This document shows positions 39,316 to 50,000 of a stretch of 64,000 nucleotides of DNA, piece by piece (position 1 is the first letter of the stretch; each line of letters starts with the position of its first letter). The notes under the pieces are model-generated. The model made no database searches. It was not told the DNA's origin and saw only the letters and a program-made list of their open reading frames with translations. This stretch comes from Candidatus Zixiibacteriota bacterium (lineage in GTDB: Bacteria > Zixibacteria > MSB-5A5 > UM-FILTER-46-8): contig JALSTH010000116.1 in NCBI GenBank assembly GCA_026983835.1, positions 18,458 to 82,457 of the forward strand. Reading direction: 5' to 3'. The translations under genes were made by a program, and so were the position numbers.

Positions 39316-41075
39316 AACCGATTCTCCAATCCAAAATAAAATTTGCCTTCGCCAAAGGAATTGCCTTTGCCCCAAGCGAACTCAACGGTAAATATCCCCA
39401 AGGGCGTCATCGATGCCGCCCCCATCCCAAATCCCGTGAGGATAGCGTTTTGGGATTTGTTCTCTTTATCCCTGAAATAGTAATAACCATTATCCGAAAA
39501 TACAAATATCCTCCCATCCCGTCCAGATAAAAGCCGATACTCGCTACGAATATACGCAATTAACGCCCCATAATAACGACCCTCGAGATACCCTCTAACG
39601 GTTCCCCTACCACCTATAGGAAATCTCTCCGAAATAGGCAAATAAATATCCGTTTTATTCAGCCCAGCCACCTTTCCTGAGAAATGGAGGATCGAGTTCG
39701 CGGATATTCTGAAAATCCTTACTGTTGATATTTCCGCAGATGTCTTTTTCGACTGCGATTCGGGGGGGATATAATCGCCGGTTCGATAATAATTCTTTTT
39801 TAGATATTTAACCGCAATATCAAAAGAATATCCCCGCCGCGGATTGGGCGGATAATCGGAATAATCGCCGATAACCGCTACACCAACCGAAGTTCCCGTA
39901 AAATGTTCCTCCGGATAAAGCCCTCTTTTACCGGGCGTAGTCCTTTGGGTAGCTAATTTGGCTTCTAATGCGGTGTACGCCCCCAGCCTATAAGAGATAT
40001 CGATTCCACCGGATATTTTTATATAAGTGCTATCACGGTCTATTTGCTCGGCAGATAAGGTCCAATAAAACGGCAAACCCAAAAAATACGGCTCGGTATA
40101 ACTGAAGCGGATTTCCTTTGATTCCGGGTCTGTCGTGGCGTAGTATAAATTGCTTTTTCTCCCGGTGCCTAAAATATTATTCAGGGTTATATCCAAAACC
40201 CCGCTTATGTATCCTTTCCGCGTCCGCGTGGAAGGGACATACCCGAAAACCCCGCCGACAGTCGAACTTTTTCGTTCCCTTATATTAAACACAACAATCC
40301 CTTTCGACAATTCCCGCCCATAAAATAATTTTGGCTCTCCGATAATAGATACAAACCCAAGCCGATTAATCCTCTCCGCTGATAATCTCAAAGAGCCAAG
40401 CATAAAGACATCGCCTTTATGCAATTGTATTTCCCGACGGATAACATAATCGTGGGTTACCTTATTCCCAAGAATAATTACGCTATCTGTATAAACTCGG
40501 GGACCTTCGTTAATATTGATAGTTAAATCGACAAGCCCATTACTGTCAACAATGGCAAAATCGCTAACATTTACGCTGGTATAGGGATATCCTCTTTCTC
40601 CGTAATAATGAAGTATCCTTTGAAGGTATTCGTTGAGATTATCATCATCAGCCCTTTTTCCTTTAAGCTCGCCAATATAATCACCTAATTCGTTCTCAGA
40701 AATCGAATTTAAACCTGTCAACGAAGTTTCCCCAAAATAAAACAAATTCCCTTTTTCAATGCGGAAAACAACAGTATCGGGGAAAAACCCGATATCGGAT
40801 GTATCGGCACGAACACGACAATCGAAGTATCCCGCGGATTGATAAGCTGTTTTTATCCCTTCGATAATCGCTTTGATTGAGTCCCGATCTGTTTGCGGTT
40901 TTTCGAGATCGATCGATTTTTTAATTTCATAAACCGAGACGGCTTTATCTCCTTCGAGCTTATACTCAAATGACAAGGCAGATACCGTCAAGAGCGAAAT
41001 TGCCAACAATGTGAAACTGAATATCCTACGGTATTTGTTCATATTAAAAATTATATTTAATCTCCGCCCTAACAA
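39312..41075 (-). CDS. Omp85/BamA-TamA family outer membrane protein with POTRA domains
   Basis: POTRA-like repeats; C-terminal barrel with ERFPIGGRGTVRGYLEGRYYG (VRGY motif) and terminal Phe. Confidence 0.9.
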   Translation of the reverse strand: MLGRRLNIIFNMNKYRRIFSFTLLAISLLTVSALSFEYKLEGDKAVSVYEIKKSIDLEKPQTDRDSIKAIIEGIKTAYQSAGYFDCRVRADTSDIGFFPDTVVFRIEKGNLFYFGETSLTGLNSISENELGDYIGELKGKRADDDNLNEYLQRILHYYGERGYPYTSVNVSDFAIVDSNGLVDLTININEGPRVYTDSVIILGNKVTHDYVIRREIQLHKGDVFMLGSLRLSAERINRLGFVSIIGEPKLFYGRELSKGIVVFNIRERKSSTVGGVFGYVPSTRTRKGYISGVLDITLNNILGTGRKSNLYYATTDPESKEIRFSYTEPYFLGLPFYWTLSAEQIDRDSTYIKISGGIDISYRLGAYTALEAKLATQRTTPGKRGLYPEEHFTGTSVGVAVIGDYSDYPPNPRRGYSFDIAVKYLKKNYYRTGDYIPPESQSKKTSAEISTVRIFRISANSILHFSGKVAGLNKTDIYLPISERFPIGGRGTVRGYLEGRYYGALIAYIRSEYRLLSGRDGRIFVFSDNGYYYFRDKENKSQNAILTGFGMGAASMTPLGIFTVEFAWGKGNSFGEGKFYFGLENRF

Positions 41076-44000
41076 AATTACGGGGGCTCTCTCCGGAACG
41101 CTTGATAAGATTATATGATATTTCCCCGAAACTATTTGCGCTGATTTTGAAAGTCCCTTTAGAAGTCAAACGATAATTGCTCCCCTTACGATTCCCCTCG
41201 GCGATTCGATAGTTGAAATAATCCATTTTCGCAGAATGCGCATAAACATACTCTCCATTGAAATCCAAACGGCTCTTGTGGGTGGCATTCCATCTGAGAT
41301 GAGGAGAGAGGGAATAAAGTTGAACCGAAAAATCGGTGATATGCTCCTTGTCATTGCGGAATTTCACCCCCATTCCGACCTCAGACGCACTTGTCGGCAA
41401 ATGAGTAACATCGACGAGGATATCGAAAGAATCTATTCTCAATACCGATGTTCCGCTAACTACTCTATGTTCACGGGACAACTCGGTTTTCAAGGCGGTC
41501 GTCCTGCGAAGCGGATATTTAATCCTGATACCCCCCGAACGCAAATCATCAGCTTCGCCGATAAAAGTCCCTCCCGCAGAAACATTCACCTTTTGTCGAT
41601 AACGGAACCGTATTTCCCGCCTGCGGTTTTTCAGCGATGGGAATAAATAAATATCCTGAACGAAACTTAATTGCTCATTAACAAGCGCCGATTTATCCGT
41701 CTTCCTCCAAGGGTTTATAATATCCAATAACCTTAAACCGCTTTCTTTGGTTTGTTGATTGGAGTCGATGGTTGTTTCCAATTTAATTTTATTAAAGGAC
41801 GATTGAGATGTTTTCATCGAGCGCCCATCAAATCTAATATGGACGCTGTTGTCTATTTCCGAAACCGGCACATACTCCCCCGCATCCTCAACAATCCGCA
41901 CATAATCGCCGAACGGATCGGGGATATATTCCCCATTTTCATAACGGTATTCCCCCTTGCCTTCATCCACCTTTACATAATGTTCCACCTTCAGCGCGGA
42001 TCTGGTGCGATTGTATTTGTGAATATAATCGATATCAAACGGACCGTTGTTATATGAACCTGTCAAATAGGACAGATGCTGGCGATTATCGGTCCCTGAG
42101 ATTTCCTTATAAAACTTATGCCGAAAAACATATTCATAGTTCAGTTTCAACCCCTCGGGGATATCGGAAAAGGAAACATATTCCCTCAAGGTAATAGCAT
42201 CATCGCGACGCATCCAACGAGTATCGAAAATATCGTCCCTCTGTAGGCTATAGCTTATCTTGTTGCTGATCCTCGAATAAGGCTTCACGGTTAAACCAGC
42301 CTCATAGATATTGTATCTTTCGCCGTTTAATATCGAATATCCCTTATATCCCGCCTTATAGCGATATTTATACGAGAATGAAGGAATAACAACTTTTCCA
42401 TCAATTTCCAATTCGGAATAAGATTCGCTTAATTTGTTTATATCGCTCGTATCGGTCTGCGCCGCATCGGTTCCCGCAGAATATTCGGCATTATTTGTAT
42501 CACCACGATAATTAATATTGAACGGCAATTTCAATTCCGTTCCGGCCGACCACCTCTGAGAAAATCCCTGCGATGTCCTCGAAAGTCTTCCACCTTCAAA
42601 TCGGAAATTATATTTAGAGAATAAATCGAATACCGCCTTGGCTTCCCCCATATCCTCGACGGCGGAGGTATAATCAATCGGCAGGTTCCATTTATTGTAA
42701 TAATCAGGCCCTCTGAATTCCGCAAACGGCTTGAAGTATTTCCCCGTATGCCTGAAATCACCCCCCAATGAAAAATCAAGCGGCGAATGAGAATCCTTTG
42801 ATTTAGAGGTATATATACCCTTTAGGGTAATACCCGGATCATCATAAACCGCATCCCCACCCAAAAAGAGATTGCGATTATCGCGGCTATAGGCGGTCTC
42901 CATACTAAATGATAGTTTCTCCGATGGATTAAACTTTCCATCAATCGAATACAAATAATGCGATTTTGGAATAGGAAGCCTGATAAGGGGAGCATATTCC
43001 CCTAATCCGACACCTACGAATTTGTATATACCTCGACCTTCGTAAATATAATCCCCTTTACCCACACCCACATTGGAGAAGACGACTTTGTATTCGCCGG
43101 AATCCGGACCCACATAAGTATAGTAAATATATCCCGTCGAGTCGGAAAGACGGTTATATTCTCCATTGTCGGCTCCAACATCTTCCACCCCCGATTTATA
43201 AGCATACTCGGAAGCGCCCGAGTTCTTTATCAATTCGATGTCATCGGGGGATAGTTCTACATTTAAGGGATTGCTTTTATCATCTGTCTCGCCGATGACA
43301 GTTGTCCCGAAGGAAATTTTATCACCGCCGATTTCTCGTTGTAATCTGGAGGAATAAAAATTACGCGAATAATCGATATCGGCATATTCGTACTCCACTT
43401 CTATACGGGAGTCCGAAGTAATTAGCCTTTTGGGAGTAAAAATGAGGTATGCGTTGGAATAATCAATGGTGTAATCGTTGTCCGAACCCCTCATTAACTT
43501 CTCTCCATCGATATAAACCCTTTCGGTACCGGGCAAAACGGAAATACCTCCGGAACCGGCGGCATCGGTTAGGAAATACGGGCCTTGATCGCCTTCTCTA
43601 CCCTCGAATTTATCGATTGTAAATCTCCCCGAAGATGATGCTCCCGAAAACATCACCCGATTTATGTCATCGTCGTAGGCAACCGTAACCCCTTTCAACT
43701 TTTTGTTGTACTTCGCCAATTCCAAATCATCGAAATCTATATAAAAATCACCTAATGTAGCCGTAAGATTTTTTGTGGCGATGCTCACAAAGAATTTATC
43801 CAATTCCTCGATCGTTCCGCTCGAACCACCGGAAGTCAACGGAGTTCCTTTGTCCGACACATAAGCGGTCGCCTCAACTCCGTTTGTAATCGCACCCCTA
43901 ATCGATAAGTCAAGCGATTGAGAAATATCGGGTGTTATCCCGTTCCCGAATTCGAAGGATAACGATTTACTGCCGCCTATTTTAAGCCCGGGTTGGATAA

Positions 44001-44409
44001 AAACCCCTTTTTGCTTTTCCGATAAGGAAACATTCGGAAGTGTGTCTGCCGAAAAACTCCGCATTAGATCAATCGGAGTCGGTTTATATAAATGATATGG
44101 ATTCTCGGTTCTGAAATATATCGGGATAAAGGTGATTACAACTTTGGAATTATCATCTATCGGAGACGAAAAAAAGATATATCCCTTGTCGTAATCGATT
44201 TTATAATCATTTGCCCGCTCACGCAAATTTCCATTTACCCAAACTGAATCGCTATGAAAAGCTGTTGGGCGAGACGAGAATAAATAAGGACCTTTGGTGC
44301 CGTTTCCCAAAAACACCATTTCCCTTCTTGAAGCGGCAAATGTAGAGATATTCGATATGGAAAGGAGTATAATCAGAATAATGAAGTTTTTTTTAAGTGT
44401 AATCGGCAA
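41044..44409 (-). CDS. Large outer-membrane beta-barrel-like protein with repeated N-terminal modules, function unknown
   Basis: Signal peptide; two related VYIDG..L.RG.DNDYTIDYSNAYLIFTPKRLITSDSRIEVEYEY modules; long run of alternating beta strands; C-terminal VRAEIKYNF. Confidence 0.8.
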   Translation of the reverse strand: MPITLKKNFIILIILLSISNISTFAASRREMVFLGNGTKGPYLFSSRPTAFHSDSVWVNGNLRERANDYKIDYDKGYIFFSSPIDDNSKVVITFIPIYFRTENPYHLYKPTPIDLMRSFSADTLPNVSLSEKQKGVFIQPGLKIGGSKSLSFEFGNGITPDISQSLDLSIRGAITNGVEATAYVSDKGTPLTSGGSSGTIEELDKFFVSIATKNLTATLGDFYIDFDDLELAKYNKKLKGVTVAYDDDINRVMFSGASSSGRFTIDKFEGREGDQGPYFLTDAAGSGGISVLPGTERVYIDGEKLMRGSDNDYTIDYSNAYLIFTPKRLITSDSRIEVEYEYADIDYSRNFYSSRLQREIGGDKISFGTTVIGETDDKSNPLNVELSPDDIELIKNSGASEYAYKSGVEDVGADNGEYNRLSDSTGYIYYTYVGPDSGEYKVVFSNVGVGKGDYIYEGRGIYKFVGVGLGEYAPLIRLPIPKSHYLYSIDGKFNPSEKLSFSMETAYSRDNRNLFLGGDAVYDDPGITLKGIYTSKSKDSHSPLDFSLGGDFRHTGKYFKPFAEFRGPDYYNKWNLPIDYTSAVEDMGEAKAVFDLFSKYNFRFEGGRLSRTSQGFSQRWSAGTELKLPFNINYRGDTNNAEYSAGTDAAQTDTSDINKLSESYSELEIDGKVVIPSFSYKYRYKAGYKGYSILNGERYNIYEAGLTVKPYSRISNKISYSLQRDDIFDTRWMRRDDAITLREYVSFSDIPEGLKLNYEYVFRHKFYKEISGTDNRQHLSYLTGSYNNGPFDIDYIHKYNRTRSALKVEHYVKVDEGKGEYRYENGEYIPDPFGDYVRIVEDAGEYVPVSEIDNSVHIRFDGRSMKTSQSSFNKIKLETTIDSNQQTKESGLRLLDIINPWRKTDKSALVNEQLSFVQDIYLFPSLKNRRREIRFRYRQKVNVSAGGTFIGEADDLRSGGIRIKYPLRRTTALKTELSREHRVVSGTSVLRIDSFDILVDVTHLPTSASEVGMGVKFRNDKEHITDFSVQLYSLSPHLRWNATHKSRLDFNGEYVYAHSAKMDYFNYRIAEGNRKGSNYRLTSKGTFKISANSFGEISYNLIKRSGESPRNFVRAEIKYNF

Positions 44410-44426
44410 CTAATTATCACCGGTTT

Positions 44427-45386
44427 TTATCTCGAAATACTTAAAATGACAATTCGGTTTAATTTCTCATCAGCGATATATAATTCGCCGGCAGGAGAAA
44501 AAGCCATTCCCATCGGGTTCCCGAACACAATACCCGAAGAAGCCGATTCCATAAGGAATTCTCCATATTGCGAGAATATCAAAATCGACCTAAGTGTTTT
44601 ATCGGAGACATAGATATAACCAAATCTATCCCGTGCAATATCGATGGGACCCTTCAATTGAGCATCACCGATGCTTCCCAAGTATTCCCCTAAATTATTG
44701 TAAATCGCCACCCTTCCATTTTCCGAATCGGCAATGTAAATTTTATCGGAAGGATCGGTAATTATCCCCCGTGGCGAGGAAAGCTCCCCATTACCATATC
44801 CAAATCCCCCGACTTCCTGTTGCAATTTATAAAAACCATCCAGCACCAAAACCCGGTTATCATCTCCATCGCTCAGAAAAATATATCCGGAGGATGATAC
44901 ATATATCCCCATAGGTTTTCCTACATCAGCGGTGGATCCATCCTCGGTGGTATATTGATAAAACCAATCGATGAAATTGAGACTCCTGTCGAATCGCTTT
45001 ACCTTTCGCTGTTGATTGTCCGCCACCAACAATGTCAACCCATGATCGAAAGCGATAGCTATCGGAGAAGAAAGCTGTTCTTCGCCGAGACCGCCCCCTC
45101 CCGTCTCGCGAAGGAATCCCGAATTTTTATCTAAACTAACTATACGGTCATTACCGTTATCACAAATGAACAAACGCCCGCCGGCGCTAAAAGATATATC
45201 AACGGGAGAATCCAAGTTTCGGGTTCCATCGATGGCAGGTCCGATATATTTTACTAACTTAAAACCTACGGGAGGTCTATCATCAATTTTGCTTAACGAT
45301 TTATAATCGCTCCCCGCCGGGCAGGAGATAAGGGTTATTCCAACGAGCGTTAAATATAATAAAAAGAATTTCGGTGAAATACTCAC
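44427..45386 (-). CDS. NHL-repeat beta-propeller lipoprotein
   Basis: Lipobox LISC; repeated SSPIAIAFDHGLTLLVADNQQRKVKRFD / SSPRGIITDPSDKIYIADSENGRVAIYN. Confidence 0.88.
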   Translation of the reverse strand: MSISPKFFLLYLTLVGITLISCPAGSDYKSLSKIDDRPPVGFKLVKYIGPAIDGTRNLDSPVDISFSAGGRLFICDNGNDRIVSLDKNSGFLRETGGGGLGEEQLSSPIAIAFDHGLTLLVADNQQRKVKRFDRSLNFIDWFYQYTTEDGSTADVGKPMGIYVSSSGYIFLSDGDDNRVLVLDGFYKLQQEVGGFGYGNGELSSPRGIITDPSDKIYIADSENGRVAIYNNLGEYLGSIGDAQLKGPIDIARDRFGYIYVSDKTLRSILIFSQYGEFLMESASSGIVFGNPMGMAFSPAGELYIADEKLNRIVILSISR

Positions 45387-45395
45387 TCGAAGTGA

Positions 45396-46166
45396 CTAAT
45401 TTATGGTTTTAACTAATTTAACGGATGCCCTCGGGTTAGAGCCGAAGGGGGAGGCATTGTAATCAAACCTCCACCCTCCGAAAATCTCGAAATTCTCGGC
45501 TTTATTTAATTTTTTCGCCAACCTCAAAGCATCAACAAAGCTAACTACACGGTTTAACACCGAAACACCTATCATAAAGGTAGCGTTTCTGAAGGCAGAT
45601 TTGGAATTATTCCGTATTTCCCGATATTTCATTCTCGAGACCTGACTGTCCCACTGCCAATAATAAAAATCGGTATAAGGATATGCTTCGCCATACCGAA
45701 GCCCTTCTATTTCATTATACCAATCCCTGCTCTCGTAAAATTGCATCCTATCGAAAAATTTACTATCCTTACCGCTGATATTTGCGTCCGCGTGTTCTGC
45801 CGCATAGCTTTTATAATCATCCTCCAGCCAACCGCCATAAGTATGGAATGCCAAATAACCACTCCATATCACCGCCTCGGCGCCAAGGAAAACCGCCGCT
45901 TTGGATTTGTTCCCCAAATAATACTCCCCGGCTCCCGGAAGCATCAAGGACAGAAATCCAGCTTTTAGTCCGGATTTTTTCCCGCTTTTTTCCGCAGGTT
46001 TAGACCAATTGAAATCAATGCCCGTGTCACCATCGCTTTTTGCGGAGTTTATCTCCGATGCCATCATAGAGCTTACCGAGGTATTTTCCTCCCCATAGGC
46101 TACGCCCAACACAAGCGTCGTAATTAGAAAGAATGCCGCTAAAGGCAATAAAAGTTTCATTCTCAT
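45396..46166 (-). CDS. DUF5683-like protein (paralog B)
   Basis: KAGFLSLMLPGAGEYYLGNKSKAAVFLGAEAVIWSGYLAFHTYGG. Confidence 0.78.
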   Translation of the reverse strand: MRMKLLLPLAAFFLITTLVLGVAYGEENTSVSSMMASEINSAKSDGDTGIDFNWSKPAEKSGKKSGLKAGFLSLMLPGAGEYYLGNKSKAAVFLGAEAVIWSGYLAFHTYGGWLEDDYKSYAAEHADANISGKDSKFFDRMQFYESRDWYNEIEGLRYGEAYPYTDFYYWQWDSQVSRMKYREIRNNSKSAFRNATFMIGVSVLNRVVSFVDALRLAKKLNKAENFEIFGGWRFDYNASPFGSNPRASVKLVKTIN

Positions 46167-46168
46167 AA

Positions 46169-46987
46169 TCAGAATTTCTTATAGAAAGTTAATTGTGCAA
46201 GGACTTGATTATCCATTATCCTCGGAACCATTCGAACACGAACATCGCTCCACAAATTACCTCCTCCTTTTTTATAATGTGATTTTGCCGTAAAAGCCGC
46301 ATCAAATGCGGATACCACATGGTTGACCATCGCAACTACCATAAAAGCCCGCGCCGTATCGAATTGATCGTTTGCCTGTTTCCGCAAGTCGAGATAATGA
46401 GAACGGTGAGGCGTAATCGAATCCCCCGGGGAATAATCATCCCACCCCACAACGAATTGGGTATATTTCCCGATATTTTCGTAGTACTCATAATTATTGG
46501 TCGGCGGGAGTCTATGCGAATAACTCGCCTGCGTTGTCGAATCCAAGGTATTCCACCATAAATCATAATTATCACGGATATAATGAGCATCGGCGTAAGC
46601 CCGGTATGTCCTCTCCCCGTCTTTGCCCTTATTGTGATATATTATATGCCCGCTCCATAAGGCGACATCGGCCCCAAAAAATACGAAAGGCTTAATTCTT
46701 GAACCAGCATAATATTCGCCCAAACCGGGCACAGCCAACGACAGAAAAAATGCCTTAACCGTGGATTTCTTCTCATATGCGAATAAATCCGCACTTTTGG
46801 ATGAGTTGGATTGTAATTCTGAAGAACTGCCATTATAAGCCAAAAACTTGGATTGGGTGGAGATATTATCGAAATATTCGGTGATTTGCCCTTTTTGAAT
46901 ATCCGTTGACCCAATCGCCGATTGACTAATAAGGAAAATTAGTATTATAACGATCCCGGAAAGGGATAATTTAATCGGAAACTTCAT
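46169..46987 (-). CDS. DUF5683-like protein (paralog A)
   Basis: KAFFLSLAVPGLGEYYAGSRIKPFVFFGADVALWSGHIIYHNKGKDGE; 2 bp before paralog B. Confidence 0.78.
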   Translation of the reverse strand: MKFPIKLSLSGIVIILIFLISQSAIGSTDIQKGQITEYFDNISTQSKFLAYNGSSSELQSNSSKSADLFAYEKKSTVKAFFLSLAVPGLGEYYAGSRIKPFVFFGADVALWSGHIIYHNKGKDGERTYRAYADAHYIRDNYDLWWNTLDSTTQASYSHRLPPTNNYEYYENIGKYTQFVVGWDDYSPGDSITPHRSHYLDLRKQANDQFDTARAFMVVAMVNHVVSAFDAAFTAKSHYKKGGGNLWSDVRVRMVPRIMDNQVLAQLTFYKKF

Positions 46988-47040
46988 AACAACCTCCTAA
47001 AAAGGGAATAAAATATTTTCAAAGCCGTTCTATGTCCCCA

Positions 47041-50000
47041 TTATCGAACAATTGCGATCTTTGTGAATTTATATTCGCTCTCACTTCCGTATTGCGCCTC
47101 CACACGGGCGATATAAACACCCGAGGCGAAAGAGGAGCAATCCCAATCAAATTCATTATCAGACGGACCCCGTGCGGTAATATGATGCTCATCCATCAGA
47201 TTACCGGCCACATCAAAAATTCTAATACCGATTCGTGTCTCTCCTTCCTTACCTATTTTATATCTTATATGCGAAACAGCGCTATGAGTTGGATTGGGCC
47301 AGGCATAAACCGATGATAATAATATCCCCGAAGGATTCTTTGGAGCCGATAATCCGCCGGGATGATAAAACCTATGCTCGGGACCGCGACCGTAAGTGGG
47401 CCAAATATTCAAGGAATCCGCTGATTGTTTCTGGATATCCCAAATGTTGATATAACCATCATCCCCTCTCGCACCCAAATCGATATCGCCATCCCCGTCC
47501 AAATCAGCTATGAAAGGAGAGGAATTTACCGGCATACCAACCGCCAATGGGAAATTATCGAGAGAGGTCCCATCTTTGGAAAATACATAGATATCCCGGT
47601 CCGTCCCCCCCATAATAATATCCGGATAACCATCCGCATCAATATCCCCAACCACGATGGGAGAATTTATTAAACCGACCGGTTCGTTTCCATTCAACTC
47701 AACGGGGAAATTTTCCAAACTTAATCCGTTATAGCTAAAACAATACACTTTGTTATTCCCGGGGACTATAACTTCCAGAAAACCATTTCTGTTAATATCA
47801 GCCATAACTACATCAGCCCCCAAATAATCTCCGGTGCCGATAGGCCAGCCATTCAATTCTCCCCCATTTATCGAATAAGCCATTATCTCCCCCTCAAGGC
47901 TGGAGACGATAACATCATCAATTCCATCACCATCCAAATCGCCGACTGCAGGTTCATAAAATCGAACATCCGAAGCACCCCTTTTCCATACAAGTGAGTG
48001 TTGCTCCAAATTTATCGCTCCGACATAGGAGCTGTCATCGGAGGAATCGGCTGGATTGCAAGCGAAAACAATTTCTTCGATATTGGAACCGAGAGCCAAC
48101 CCGGTCGGAACGCCGGGTATCGAATCGGTGCTGTCAATAAGCTCGCCTTTATAATTATATATTGAAATTACACCGTTTGCCGAAGCGATACAAATCTCAT
48201 CAGTAGCCACATTATCATCGAAATTCGCAAGCAACGGCGTAGTGGCGGCGAGGGTATCCATTTCCACAGGAAAACCATCTAACATATCCGCCAATCCGTC
48301 ATCGTCAGAATCCGTAATACTATAAGCATAGAGCTTTCCATCATCGGCTCCGATAACAACCTCCGCTATGCCATCGCCGTCAATGTCTCCAACGGACGGC
48401 GTTCCGATATAACTCGCCGTGTCGGCTAAAAGGGCGAATATTTTCAAGGGAACATCGATATAATCACCGTCGAATCCGAGCGTCCGCAAGGTGAAATCGT
48501 TATCTATTATCCCGGAACCGTCATAGTTGTATCCGGTAAGAATATAATCCTTCGCTTGGAATATCTCCATAGTTCCATCTCCATCGATATCGACCGGAAC
48601 CGGGTGGGAGGCGACCTTACCCGGAACGGACATCAGGGGCCAACCGGACATTGTAATATCCCTTTTAACATCGAAGAACATCATTGTATCCGCAGCGGTT
48701 ATATTGGTGATGGAAATTCCCGTATATGCCCCGGAATTGGAAGCCGAAGAGAAAGGCAAAGTAAAGGGGGTGATGCTGTTTACCGCATCGGTCGGAAACA
48801 GGTCCAATGTGGAACCATAGCCCGCATGGTATGAATTTCCGAAATCCACCTCGTCATCGGCTTCAACCACCCTCATAAACCATCTTGTAGTATCGCATTG
48901 TAAGGTATTGGTGTACCAATTTCCCAAACCGCTACCGGTGTAATCCTGATAAGCGACGACCTCGTCGATATGGAAAACCAACAGACCGCCGAGTGTATCC
49001 GGCTCATCCCCTTCAGGCAACAATCTATCATATTCGCCGTTTACAACCTTCACCAAACTATCGCCTTGAATATAAGCATATCCGGGTCCCATCACCACGC
49101 TGGTTGTTTTGTCCAACAAAATGACATTCGGGTAATCTATCGAGGGGTTGAAAGCATCGAAATCGAACTCTCTCAACCTATCTTCGATCACAAAATATTC
49201 ATAATTGTCTATTGGCACCTTGACACATTTAACCCCATCTTTGGGCATTCCCGAGCCGATTATTTCGATGTCGGCGGTATCGTTTGCCACCAACGGATTC
49301 ACAAACCCCAAATAAGCTTTATGCCAAATATCGAGGGATGCCGGGAGCACCCCAAAAACCAACGGCAGCGGATCGCCAAAATCGACAGCAACATCGGCAA
49401 AGTTATTGTCCATCAAGGAAAAATCCCCGACACGGGTCGTGAAACTACAGGTGGAATAAATATCTCTCGTACCCAAAATATGACCGAACTCATGTGCCAT
49501 AACGGAATTCAACACTCGGACAGGCCATTCGATACCCGGTCGATCCTGAGTAACGGTCTCCGGCATAATTATTCCTTCGGATATAGTATGTGCGCCGTTA
49601 TCGACAGGAACCCCGTTTCCGGTTAGAAACATAAACCCGGTAGGCAAATCATACGGCGAATCGTAATTGACATCGTTTTGCCAATCCGAGCCCGGATGGA
49701 AAATTATAATCGGTTTTAATCTCCCGTCCGGCTGGGCAAAATCGATATCGGGGGAAACCGAATCAGCCAAAGCAACCGCTTCGCTGAAATATCCACCCAA
49801 GACATTTTGGAAGGAATAACCGTATTTTTCCCAATACTCGCGAAGAGTCAAAGGGAGATGATAAGTTGAATCATCACCGGGGGGCCAGATTTCATATTGT
49901 ATCTGAAGCGTATGCCCGGACATTTCCCACCAATAATGCGCCATCGCCTTCATATGCTCGGAGAAGTATGCTTTATTATGGGGAGATGTATCGAAGAAAT

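Noticed and set aside
48970-49626. 218-aa plus-strand ORF
   Set aside because: Antisense shadow of the M6 protease gene; no domain pattern, low-complexity His/Ile-rich translation.
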